Below, in pieces: positions 1 through 7,239 of a DNA stretch of 26,909 nt; the first letter of the stretch is position 1; every line of letters begins with the position of its first letter. Origin of the DNA: Chryseomicrobium palamuruense (GTDB taxonomy: Bacteria; Bacillota; Bacilli; Bacillales_A; Planococcaceae); NCBI RefSeq assembly GCF_042649045.1, contig NZ_JBHSEF010000019.1, forward strand, positions 1 through 26,909, read 5' to 3'. Under the pieces are notes generated by a model. It was given only the letters and a program-made list of their open reading frames with translations. It was not told the origin of the DNA and ran no database searches. A program made the translations under genes and the position numbers.

Positions 1-6
1 AATGAA

Positions 7-159
7 TTAAAGTTGATTATTAATTTCCAATTCCTTTAATTTTAGTGCTTGACATATTACCACTGGGCTTTTTTCAAACTCTTCTGATAATGCTTTAGCA
101 GCTTGATTATGCCCATTGCCAATAGAGGCAGAAAAAATTAATATTTTTTGAACAATCAT
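7..159 (-). pseudogene. N-terminal fragment of UgtP/MGDG-synthase-type glycosyltransferase
   Basis: A 50-residue open frame starts at an ATG behind a good ribosome binding site (AAGGGGG). It opens with a hydrophobic strand and the motif SASIGNGHNQAAKAL, which resembles the N-terminal sugar-acceptor domain of processive diacylglycerol glucosyltransferases (UgtP/MGDG synthase family), whose members are about 380 residues long. The frame stops after 50 codons, only six bases from the window edge, so I read it as a truncated or frameshifted remnant. Whether the rest lies beyond the edge in another frame cannot be seen. It diverges from the dedA remnant that follows; both are membrane-lipid related. 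The family call rests on the short GNGHNQA motif alone. Confidence 0.55.
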
Positions 160-311
160 TAACTCGCCCCCTTATTGAATAACAATGGCATGTAAATAAC
201 GCTAATTAACAATTTAAGCAATAGTATTATACATTCCTTATATAAAAATTCTCTTGGCAAGAAAAATCATTGAGTAATGATTCACCGATATGGTTAAGGT
301 TTCTGTTGGGT

Positions 312-381
312 CTAAATCCTTCTTCATTTTTACTAATAAGGATTTAGTGATTTTCCTTAATTTGATTGAATCGAATTAAGG
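312..381. promoter_or_regulatory. Two inverted repeats upstream of the dedA remnant
   Basis: Positions 312-347 form a 10-bp perfect stem (CTAAATCCTT / AAGGATTTAG) with a 16-nt loop. Positions 355-381 form a second near-perfect dyad (CCTTAATT / AATTAAGG, extending inward with one G-T pair). The second ends 23 bp before the dedA ribosome binding site and could be a repressor operator. The first could be a weak terminator or a second operator. Function is inferred from position only. Confidence 0.3.
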
Positions 382-413
382 ATCTTACCTCATCCTAATT
401 CTTGAAAGGATGG

Positions 414-1006
414 ATGATGGTGTCACAAGAATTTTTAAATTGGTTTCAAAATATGGGAATCATTCCCCTGTTTTTAATCATGATTATAGAGGGATTATCT
501 ATTCCGTTTCCTGGATTTTTTTTGTTTATAACATACGGACATATACTGTCTCCTTCAATAGAAGAAATAATGGTATTGGCTTTTGGTATGAGTTTGACGT
601 ATACACTTTTTAGCTTTGTTCCCTTTTGGCTTGGAAATAAGTTAAAGAATAAAATAAAAAAGCGATTTGAACGTAAAGTCAAATTAGCGCAACGTTGGTT
701 TCATTAATATGGGGAATGGAGCATATTTCTTACACGGCTATTAGGGATTGGCTACATTTCCTTTGTTGCTGGAATGAGTGCAATAAAAAAGTGGAAGTAC
801 GGTCTTCTTACTTTTTTCGGTATTTATTTGTGGTCCTTCACTTTGCTATATTTAGTCCAAATCTATAAAGGAGAGATAGTAAAGTTGTAATTGAATTAGT
901 CCAAATGTATAAAAATTATATCTTTATCGGTATAGGAATGACTACTCTCATATTTATATTAATTAAATATCGACTTCACCATATTCATCATATGGAGAAA
1001 AGTTGA
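414..1006 (+). pseudogene. DedA/SNARE-associated family membrane protein, broken
   Basis: DedA-family proteins are integral membrane proteins of roughly 200 residues, implicated in lipid scrambling and membrane homeostasis. The first frame (ATG at 414 or 417 behind AAAGGA) has the family opening, IIPLFLIMIIEGLSIPFPG, and ends in AQRWFH followed by TAA at 705-707. In the same frame the family continues directly (YGEWSIFLTRLLGIGYISF and so on), so the TAA replaces a single codon, plausibly the lysine usual in HKYG. A second lesion, a frameshift near 880-890, separates the last membrane segment, which then reads to a stop at 1006. All pieces together give a near full-length gene with one nonsense mutation and one frameshift. 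It is the only apparent gene of the window on the + strand. Confidence 0.75.
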
Positions 1007-1226
1007 GTTTTGAGATCAACGAGAATCACAGAATCTAAGCAAACAAAGCTTTTATTTTTAATATTATTAAAACGGACAAGTGGTATTCGTCGATTGCATA
1101 TAAATTCTTCTGTTGCACTCCCAGTTCCTTTTTATAAGCTAAATCGTTCTTAATATAATTTTTAATCAAGCAAATTTATGGGACTAAGTGTGCTCTCTTT
1201 ACTAGGGGTACGACCGAGATACCAGT

Positions 1227-1269
1227 AAAAAAAGGTCATAGCATGGAAATTAATTCCTATGCTATGACC
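1227..1269 (-). terminator. Rho-independent terminator of the MFS gene
   Basis: An 11-bp perfect stem (GGTCATAGCAT / ATGCTATGACC) extends inward through GGAA/TTCC and is followed on the minus strand by seven T. It lies 43 bp after the MFS transporter stop codon. Confidence 0.9.
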
Positions 1270-1311
1270 CTAAAAACAAATCACTTCTTAATTAACTGCA
1301 ATATATTTCCA

Positions 1312-2544
1312 CTAATCTAATTCTCTAATTTTTTTGTTTGTTAATCCTAGAGCTGCTACCAATATGATACTAACACCAGCTATACTCATGGATAGGTCAG
1401 TTCCTAACTTGTCTAATGAAAATCCAAATATACTATACCCAACAGGAAGGAGTAAGAGACCTCCAAACATCTGGAAACTAACTACACGACCTAATACTTC
1501 TTCTTCAATTAATTCTTGGGTTGCACTGTCCCAAATTATGATAAAAGCTGTTAAACAAAAACCTATAGCTGCTAATAAAAGAAGTGATACTAATAAGGGT
1601 GGAGTGAACGATATACCTAATATAAACAGTCCAGATAAGGCCATGAATAAGTAATATAAAATCCCTCGTTTTGATATCCTTTCCAACCTACCGATAAGAG
1701 TAGCGCAGATCAAGGCTCCTATTGCCATAGCAGCAAGGAAAATTCCGTAAGTTTGTACTCCATTAAATGAATTGTCTGCATACACTGGTAAGATAATTAC
1801 ATCAAAGGCTGCTATTCCAATGTTTGATAATGAACCAATTAGAATACTTGCTCCTAGCCAAGGCCTCTTTTTAATTGCAGACCATCCCTGGGTGAAATCC
1901 TTCCAAAAAGTTGTTTTTTCAGTGGGAGTGTCTTCTGTTTTTTTCTTGGTAGATCGTATGGCTATTAAAGAAACAAAAAGTGCAGATAGTAAGAATGTTA
2001 TTGCATTTACTGTATATGCAATATAAAGACCGATAGCTGCTACAAGAAATCCACCAACTACCGGCCCAATCATATCACTAACCTGTTGAGAAATAGCTCT
2101 TAATGAATTAGCAGATAATAACTGAGTTTTATCTACAATTTGAGGTGTAATACCACGGACAGCAGGTCTATATAAAGTGCTAATTAAGCCGAGAAAACCT
2201 GTAAGGAGATACACGTGAATTAGTTGTAGATTATCTGTAAGAAGTAGTACTGCAATTCCAGATACCGCAAGACCTCGAAGAAAGTCTGATATTACTAGAA
2301 TTTTTTTCTTTGGCCAACGATCTACAAAAACACCACTGACAAGTAAAAATATTAGCTGGGGGATGATAAAAAAAGTATGAGCTAACCCTAATTCTGTTGC
2401 GCTACCTCCTGCCCGGAAGACTAAAAAGGGAAGACAGGTAATATATATAGCCAGCCCAAACATCGAGATGCTCTGCCCGGTCCAAAGCAAAGAGAAAGAA
2501 CGATTGTGTAATACTTTCATTATGTTAGGTAGTTTAAGATTCAT
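1312..2544 (-). CDS. MFS transporter, drug/metabolite efflux type
   Basis: A 410-residue, strongly hydrophobic protein with about 12 predicted membrane segments. It has the MFS loop 2-3 signature as DRWPKKKILVISDFLRGLA at about residues 75-93, and a charged central loop (RSTKKKTEDTPTEKTT, about residues 196-211) between the two six-helix halves. The layout fits the MFS_3 group that includes macrolide (MefA-like) and enterobactin exporters; the substrate is not readable. The start is an ATG behind AGGGAG. It lies 54 bp downstream of the beta-propeller pseudogene on the same strand, with a 30-bp palindrome between them, and ends before its own strong terminator. The gene looks intact, unlike its two neighbours. 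Confidence 0.85.
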   Translation of the reverse strand: MNLKLPNIMKVLHNRSFSLLWTGQSISMFGLAIYITCLPFLVFRAGGSATELGLAHTFFIIPQLIFLLVSGVFVDRWPKKKILVISDFLRGLAVSGIAVLLLTDNLQLIHVYLLTGFLGLISTLYRPAVRGITPQIVDKTQLLSANSLRAISQQVSDMIGPVVGGFLVAAIGLYIAYTVNAITFLLSALFVSLIAIRSTKKKTEDTPTEKTTFWKDFTQGWSAIKKRPWLGASILIGSLSNIGIAAFDVIILPVYADNSFNGVQTYGIFLAAMAIGALICATLIGRLERISKRGILYYLFMALSGLFILGISFTPPLLVSLLLLAAIGFCLTAFIIIWDSATQELIEEEVLGRVVSFQMFGGLLLLPVGYSIFGFSLDKLGTDLSMSIAGVSIILVAALGLTNKKIRELD

Positions 2545-2564
2545 AAATTACTCCCTATAATCTA

Positions 2565-2594
2565 AAGGATGAGAGTATATATACTCTCATCCTT
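2565..2594. promoter_or_regulatory. Perfect 30-bp palindrome between propeller gene and MFS gene
   Basis: AAGGATGAGAGTATA is followed immediately by its exact reverse complement. It lies five bases beyond the propeller-gene stop and 21 bases before the MFS start. It may be a terminator, but only three T follow it on the minus strand. It may instead be an operator for the MFS gene, which would fit the usual local control of efflux pumps. Confidence 0.5.
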
Positions 2595-2598
2595 CGAA

Positions 2599-3527
2599 TC
2601 ATTTATTCTTGAAATCCTGTAAATTTCCATATAGATCCGGTTGGAGCTGAACAAACATCATACTGTTACCATCAGGACTGAAACGTACGCAGGTAGGCAT
2701 ATTTAAACCTTGAATTATAGGGGCAGAAAACCTGTAATCTTTGCTTTCAAAAGGATTAATTTCTAATATTGTTCCTTTATGTGGCTGAGTTACGTATAAC
2801 ATTTTGTTTACAGGATTTTGAATCATCCCACCCTTCCAATCCAATCCAGAAGCAATTAAGTTTCCTTTTTTCACTAAGTCCATGTAATCAGTTTCGGTTT
2901 CAGGATCCTTAACAATCTGACCAAGTGCAGAGCTGCTTGACACATTGAACTCTTGACCATCTTCAGTAAAAATCTTTGTTTTCCATCCGGCACATCCACT
3001 GTACATGCTCCATTCGTATTCAAAATTATCAGGGAATGATTCTAGCGGTAAAATTCCTTCTAGCCCTGGCATAGGCACAGCAGGAATATTTTTAATCAAT
3101 ACTTCTTTAGAACCGGTTTCAGGATTTATTTTTAAAACTCTATTTGTTGTTATGCTCTCTCTTTCTACAACTTCTAAATAGTCACCTAAGTACGTTAAAC
3201 TAAATGCCTTTGTAATCCGTCTAAAAAAGGAAAGTTTTCAGTACTATCCCCCCCTAAACTTACATCTATAATTCTATTAGCCCAAGTCTCGCATACATAT
3301 ATTCTCCCATCTTGTAAAGGGACTATACTTGAAGGTCCTTTTAAACCAGAAGCAAAAGGGGCAACGTCTAAGTAATTTCCAGGTTTCGTTATGTCTTTAA
3401 TTCTTCCAGCAGTTGTCTCAGAAACTAATAATCTTCCATCAGGTGTCCATTCCATGTGTGAAGGGGTCATTAGGTTTGAAGCATGGAGTTCAACTTTCAA
3501 ATTAAGTTTTGTTAAAGTCGTCTGCAT
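2599..3527 (-). pseudogene. ScyD/ScyE-like beta-propeller (NHL/SMP-30-like) protein, frameshifted
   Basis: The ATG at 3527 sits behind a good site (GGAGGTTTCAGT ATG). The N-terminal part contains blade-like repeats (HMEWTPDGRLLVSETTAGRI, and later PLQDGRIYVCETWANRI). The frame runs into a stop at 3195. The neighbouring frame carries on without a gap of sense (ITKAFSLTYLGDYLEVVERE, then NIPAVPMPGLEGILP) to a stop at 2599, ending with the blade FSPDGNSMMFVQ. The switch maps to the short T run near 3220-3230 (TCCTTTTTTAGA), so one inserted or lost T explains it. The restored protein would be about 308 residues. No signal peptide is evident. A sequencing error in the homopolymer remains possible; otherwise the gene is dead. 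Substrate unknown. Confidence 0.7.
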
Positions 3528-3785
3528 TACTGAAACCTCCCTGATATTTATTATTGCACAAAGCAACACTCTTATATTATCACAATAGTCAGATATTTTA
3601 AACCCATAAATTTGTAAAAATGGTTTTTTATAAAAACTTCTCATCTGTTATATCTTTTCAAAAACTATAGTATTAGGATATTGTTTGAGAAAAATTCTAT
3701 AAAAGAAGAAGACCCTTTGCTAAAATACTGCATAAGCCTTATTCCATAAACGGGCCATTACCAGAGCAACTCTATTGTCAATTCA

Positions 3786-3834
3786 CATTTCCTTAATCCA
3801 CCTTTTAATTCATATGTTCTTTTACTTTCTATGT
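3786..3834 (-). pseudogene. Relic of the 5' end of a second tnsA
   Basis: On the minus strand this stretch aligns with the first codons of the intact tnsA at 15,892 downward. Shared words include AAAGAACAT, TGAA and GGATTAA in the same order and spacing. The start codon has become ACA and a base has been lost, so it cannot be translated. The similarity stops at about 3,786, where unrelated sequence begins. It sits directly behind the relic right-end sequence, exactly as in the intact element. Confidence 0.7.
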
Positions 3835-3839
3835 AAATA

Positions 3840-3955
3840 AGCCCCTTTAGATAACCAATCCAAAGGGGTAAAACAGTGTAACTTTTTTATTATTCCCAGT
3901 TACCTCCACAAAGACTCCTAAAGCCTATTTCACCCATTTAACCCGTTCCTCTACA
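3840..3955 (-). mobile_element. Degenerate right end of an older Tn7-like element
   Basis: The dyad at 3,842-3,868 (CCCCTTTAGAT / ATCCAAAGGGG) and the following AAAACAGTGTAACTTTTTTA match the intact right end at 15,901-15,949 closely and in the same orientation. The intact end has ATAAT and CGGTGC where the relic has differences. Further out the four tandem TnsB-type sites are no longer recognisable, but a CTCTACA terminus lies at about the expected distance (65 versus 69 bp). The -10 corresponding to TATGAT is TTGGTT here, so the promoter is also damaged. The dyad could now serve as terminator for the bicarbonate operon. Confidence 0.65.
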
Positions 3956-3986
3956 AGAATTCTATTTATTAAAAAAACTCTAATGA

Positions 3987-4862
3987 TTAAGGATTACACC
4001 AATCACAATAAGCAGGTGAAGAGGTTTTAACACCATCCTGGCGCGGAAGAGTTTCCCTAAAATCACAGATTGGACAACCATATACTTCGTTTGATATTTG
4101 TTTTGACTTTAACCCGCAACCTGCACAGGGCAATCCTTTAACATAATCAACAATCCCCCATCCGGGGCATGAACACTTCGGGCACAACGTTGCTAACCGT
4201 CGAACCATTTTTTCTGCAAGTTCAGTGATAACCTTCATTCTAGTGGGGTTCATATGTGCCCTCATGTCAGTTTGAATAAGTGCCTGACCGTCAGTGGAAG
4301 CAGAAGCGCAACGTTTAATGGCTTCCTTTACGTCATCTATTTGGTTTAATCCTTTGAAGGTTAATCCAGGTAAAAACTCGGAATTCGGACTTACAATAAG
4401 TGCATGTGCAGGAAAATCCGATTTCAATAAAAAATCATCCATATCATTCCATGTTGAAACTGTTTTTGAAGCATAATTGGTCTTAGTACTTAACGTATGT
4501 TCTACAATCTCAATTCCACGTTCATTGTCAATCCATATAAGAATTTCATGATCCTGGGCGATAAAAGGAAAATTATCATAAGGTCCAAAACTTCCTTCAT
4601 TCGCAATACCATACGGTAGTCCAAGATGGTCCATTCCCATTTGTACTTTTTTTCGCAGCGTCTCTAATGGTGTCCCCTTACGCTCTATTTCACCAGTAAA
4701 AGTCCCCAAACCATCGGTATTTAACCCTTCAGGAGTAACAATTGAAAGCTGTAACAGATTATGAAAGGGAGGACCAATAGCCAGCTCTTTTCCGTGCATA
4801 GTCGCTAAAACTGCTTTACGACCAGAATATGGATGATCTGCGTAATGTTGTTTTTTGATCAT
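3987..4862 (-). CDS. DUF6671-like protein with C-terminal zinc ribbons
   Basis: A 291-residue soluble protein and the last gene of the bicarbonate cassette. The N-terminal 220 residues (GRKAVLATMHGKELAIGPPF at about 14-33, then LGTFTGEIERKGTPLETLRKK) have no motif whose reaction I can name. The last 70 residues carry four CxxC-type pairs (CPKC, CAGC, CPIC, CDWC), so one or two zinc ribbons are very likely. I recognise the overall pattern as the family annotated DUF6671, which has no established function that I know of. It follows the carbonic-anhydrase-like gene with a gap of 35 bp, so co-transcription is likely. Its ribosome binding site (GGTTGGGG) is weaker and further from the start than those of the other genes. 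Confidence 0.7.
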   Translation of the reverse strand: MIKKQHYADHPYSGRKAVLATMHGKELAIGPPFHNLLQLSIVTPEGLNTDGLGTFTGEIERKGTPLETLRKKVQMGMDHLGLPYGIANEGSFGPYDNFPFIAQDHEILIWIDNERGIEIVEHTLSTKTNYASKTVSTWNDMDDFLLKSDFPAHALIVSPNSEFLPGLTFKGLNQIDDVKEAIKRCASASTDGQALIQTDMRAHMNPTRMKVITELAEKMVRRLATLCPKCSCPGWGIVDYVKGLPCAGCGLKSKQISNEVYGCPICDFRETLPRQDGVKTSSPAYCDWCNP

Positions 4863-4897
4863 AGTTTTTCAACCCCAACCATATTTAAATATACTTG

Positions 4898-5464
4898 TTA
4901 TTGATGATCCACAACTCGCGTAGACACACCATTAACAGTATCTATCAATAGGCCATATACTCTAATTTCCGAGGGCATCAAAGGATGCCGACGAATCAAG
5001 TTTACAGACTGTTTAATACCATCTGTGACTGTTTTGCTTCCCTCTATCCATTGAGCCATATCGTTTGCTGTAAATCCAGGGAAACAATGTTTAAAAAGAT
5101 ATTCTACGGTTTGAATCTTAACCGCTGGAATTTTTGTTTGTATGACTTTGGAAATTAAATTACTAGGGTCCGAAATAGATTCATTTCTATCTGCTGACCC
5201 TATAACGAAAATTTCCTCTACATTTTCTTGATAAACTGCTATAATTATGTTACGCATGAGACTATCGTATGGTTCTGAGATAACCGGGCCATAGCTTTTT
5301 AATACCATTATTTGTTCCGGGAGAAAATGAGACGCAGAATTTAACCATTGTTCCAATGGTTCCTCCATCCCAACTATACATAATACTTTTTTCCTATTGT
5401 CTGGGTTAGTTGAAATAGGTTCATTTTCGATTTGTTGATTATTAAATATTTTATCCGCAAACAT
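4898..5464 (-). CDS. Beta-carbonic-anhydrase-like protein lacking zinc ligands
   Basis: A protein of about 188 residues if started at the ATG at 5464, which has AAAGGAAG eight bases upstream; GTG (5473) and TTG (5470) are alternatives. The second half has the layout of beta-carbonic anhydrases: a helix, strand and turn (MRNIIIAVYQENVEEIFVIG), and a C-terminal NLIRRHPLMP then VYGLLIDTVNGV, matching the usual HPxxP and HGxxYD parts. But where active enzymes have HxDCG the sequence has GSADRN, and the early Cys-x-Asp-x-Arg zinc motif is absent (VGMEEPLEQW). It therefore should not bind catalytic zinc in the usual way. Lying next to an SbtA transporter, it may sense or bind bicarbonate or control the transporter. 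The fold call is by pattern only. Confidence 0.6.
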   Translation of the reverse strand: MFADKIFNNQQIENEPISTNPDNRKKVLCIVGMEEPLEQWLNSASHFLPEQIMVLKSYGPVISEPYDSLMRNIIIAVYQENVEEIFVIGSADRNESISDPSNLISKVIQTKIPAVKIQTVEYLFKHCFPGFTANDMAQWIEGSKTVTDGIKQSVNLIRRHPLMPSEIRVYGLLIDTVNGVSTRVVDHQ

Positions 5465-5498
5465 GATCAACACTTCCTTTCTTTATTAATGATAGAAA

Positions 5499-6509
5499 TT
5501 ATTGAAGCCATTGTGCTATTGAATAATAAAGCGGTATTCCGAAAATCAAATTAAAGGGAAAAGTAATCCCTAGAGACAACCCTAGATAAATGGATGGGTT
5601 AGCCTCAGGAACTGAGGTTCTTAATGCGGCAGGAGCAGCAATGTACGAAGCACTTCCAGCTAGCACCCCCATCAATGTAGTACCTCCTAGCGAAAGACCA
5701 ATGTAATTCCCGACAAAAATCCCCAAAATGCCGGATAATACAGGCATAAAGATTGCAAAGAGCAGGATTTTCCATCCATGTTTTTTCACTTCAGGAAGCC
5801 TTTGACCAGCGATCACACCCATATTGAGTAAGAAGATCATCAAAACACTTGGATAAAGGTCTATAAACAATGGCTTAACAGCAGGAAGAGCACCCTCACC
5901 CGCAATCCATCCGATCACAAGACTTCCCAGCAAAAGCAACACACTTTTTCCAAACAGGCTTTCTTTAATCACTTTTGTATTAATTAAACCACTGACCATT
6001 GGCTTGCCTGCAGTGAATCCGATATTTTGTGACAAAGAATGCCCTTGATTTTCTTCATTCAGTTTCAACAAAAGCAAGGAAACAAAAATAGCTGGACTTT
6101 CCAGTAGAACAACTAAGACATTCATAAAACCTTCATACTTTGTTCCAAATTCACTAAGAAACGAAATAGCAGCTCCGTAGGTAACAATACTCACCGACCC
6201 GTATGTCGCAGCCAGGCCGATGGCATTCTTAAAATCCATTTTCATGAAACGGAGGATAAATAACACGATTATAGGTATAAAAGTACCTAAAAACAGGGTT
6301 CCGAGGATAGGTTTTATAACAGTGCTCAATGAATAATGGGAAAGTTCGATTCCACCTTTGATTCCTATCGCTATCAGAAGATATATGCTTAACGTTTCAC
6401 TTAGCGCCGTTGGAAATTTTAAATCTGATTTCACCATTGCTGCGAGTATTCCAAGTGCAAAAAACAACACAACTGGAGATAGTAAATTTTGAATAATAAT
6501 ATCAGTCAC
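5499..6509 (-). CDS. SbtA-type sodium-dependent bicarbonate transporter
   Basis: A 336-residue membrane protein with about ten hydrophobic segments, matching the SbtA family (PF05982), which in cyanobacteria imports HCO3- with Na+. Family features seen are the opening NLLSPVVLFFALGILAAMVKSDLKFP, then YLLIAIGIKGGIEL (about 43-56), the repeated inverted half starting near GLINTKVIKESLFGK, and the late GVLAGSASYIAAPAALRTSVPEANPS (about 281-306). The length is slightly below the cyanobacterial proteins. The start is GTG behind GGAGGACTAAAGA. It follows DUF2294 by 140 bp and precedes the carbonic-anhydrase-like gene by 34 bp. No SbtB-like PII regulator is present, so the neighbours may replace it. 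Substrate specificity is inferred from the family. Confidence 0.85.
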   Translation of the reverse strand: MTDIIIQNLLSPVVLFFALGILAAMVKSDLKFPTALSETLSIYLLIAIGIKGGIELSHYSLSTVIKPILGTLFLGTFIPIIVLFILRFMKMDFKNAIGLAATYGSVSIVTYGAAISFLSEFGTKYEGFMNVLVVLLESPAIFVSLLLLKLNEENQGHSLSQNIGFTAGKPMVSGLINTKVIKESLFGKSVLLLLGSLVIGWIAGEGALPAVKPLFIDLYPSVLMIFLLNMGVIAGQRLPEVKKHGWKILLFAIFMPVLSGILGIFVGNYIGLSLGGTTLMGVLAGSASYIAAPAALRTSVPEANPSIYLGLSLGITFPFNLIFGIPLYYSIAQWLQ

Positions 6510-6649
6510 TCTTTAGTCCTCCGATTCTACTACCAGTGTTGACCGACGATATATAATCCCTTTAGCATGTAAAATAGCTGGTTTATCTTCAACTTACCCA
6601 TTCTATATTCTTAAAAGGGTCTTTTAAAGATCTCCCAAGTTTGATTTTA

Positions 6650-7012
6650 TTAAGACTTTAGTTTTTCCTCTAAATTACACGATAATTTAAAGACCATAAT
6701 TCGTTCACCGGTTCTTGTGCTAATATCAGTGTGAAATATCATTACTTCTTCACCGGTTTTATCTCGAATGATTTCATCTAATTTGTCTCGACCTGATTCC
6801 ACCAAGTGAGAACGAATTTGTTTGATCGACAACAATCCTTCCGTTGTTTCAGAGAGCTTATATTCAGCGGGTGTTAAGACTCCTTTCAAAACCACAATTA
6901 CCATGTCGCGGAGAATATCGGTCTTGACCGTAACGGATCCGCGACCTAGAAAATCCTTCTCCCATTGCGATAATGCTTTGCTGATTTCTGCTTCTATTTG
7001 ACCTTTTGTCAT
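6650..7012 (-). CDS. DUF2294 family protein, first gene of bicarbonate cassette
   Basis: A 120-residue soluble protein starting at the ATG at 7012 (MTKGQIEAEISKALSQWEK), with the run AGGGGGGG directly upstream. A longer frame starting at 7054 would read through the leader hairpin and is unlikely. The pattern (an N-terminal helix, then GRGSVTVKTDILRDMVIVVLKGVLTP at about 24-49, and the tail TGEEVMIFHTDISTRTGERIMVFKL) is that of DUF2294. Such proteins occur beside sodium/bicarbonate transport genes in Bacilli, but no biochemical role is established to my knowledge. Its position behind the attenuator-like leader makes it the first gene affected by any control there. Confidence 0.8.
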   Translation of the reverse strand: MTKGQIEAEISKALSQWEKDFLGRGSVTVKTDILRDMVIVVLKGVLTPAEYKLSETTEGLLSIKQIRSHLVESGRDKLDEIIRDKTGEEVMIFHTDISTRTGERIMVFKLSCNLEEKLKS

Positions 7013-7200
7013 ATTGCCCCCCCTAACAAAAAAATCGGTATGAGATATCACCAAATATAGTGATATCTCATACCGATTTATTTCAAACTAACTACAAAAG
7101 TCTTTAATTATATTTTCACAAGGACAATGACACATTACCCAAGTGCTAATACATTTTCCCTTTGTAGTTATATTGATAATCTATCGTAGCTTTTTATTGT
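7013..7200 (-). ncRNA. Structured leader RNA of the bicarbonate operon (candidate riboswitch)
   Basis: From the predicted start site near 7200 the leader can form three elements. P1 is a 10-bp perfect stem pairing TAACTACAAA (7161-7170 on the minus strand) with TTTGTAGTTA (7089-7098). P2 is a hairpin inside it (7117-7145; GGGUAAUG/CAUUGUCC, then a U-U internal loop and CAC/GUG). A 20-bp terminator hairpin follows. The arrangement of aptamer-like domain, short linker, intrinsic terminator and ribosome binding site is typical of transcriptional riboswitches. I match no known class, and no clear antiterminator is visible, so the switch itself is a hypothesis. Confidence 0.4.
7028..7079 (-). terminator. 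20-bp hairpin attenuator in the bicarbonate operon leader
   Basis: AAATCGGTATGAGATATCAC (7032-7051 on the + strand) and its exact reverse complement (7060-7079) are separated by 8 nt. On the minus strand seven T follow (7028-7034), then the ribosome binding site of the DUF2294 gene within 15 bases. It should stop most transcripts before the first gene unless something relieves it. It could alternatively act as a DNA operator. Confidence 0.75.
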
Positions 7201-7206
7201 AAATTT

Positions 7207-7235
7207 ATTCTACCTTTAAGCAGTTCGGTTGTCAA
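7207..7235 (-). promoter_or_regulatory. Sigma-A promoter of the bicarbonate cassette
   Basis: TTGACA (7230-7235) and TAGAAT (7207-7212) on the minus strand are spaced by 17 bp. This is a near-consensus housekeeping promoter, with an AT-rich stretch upstream. It implies a leader of about 190 nt before the DUF2294 start. Confidence 0.8.
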
Positions 7236-7239
7236 ACTC

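Noticed and set aside
1065..1090. AAAACGGACAAGTGG resembling one TnsB site
   Set aside because: A single imperfect match without tandem neighbours; chance is sufficient.
3842..3868. Dyad read simply as a terminator of the bicarbonate operon
   Set aside because: It may work as one, but similarity to the intact right end continues far beyond the dyad on both sides, including into tnsA codons.
7055..7200. c-di-AMP (ydaO-type) riboswitch
   Set aside because: The leader is too short and lacks the conserved core of that class as I know it.
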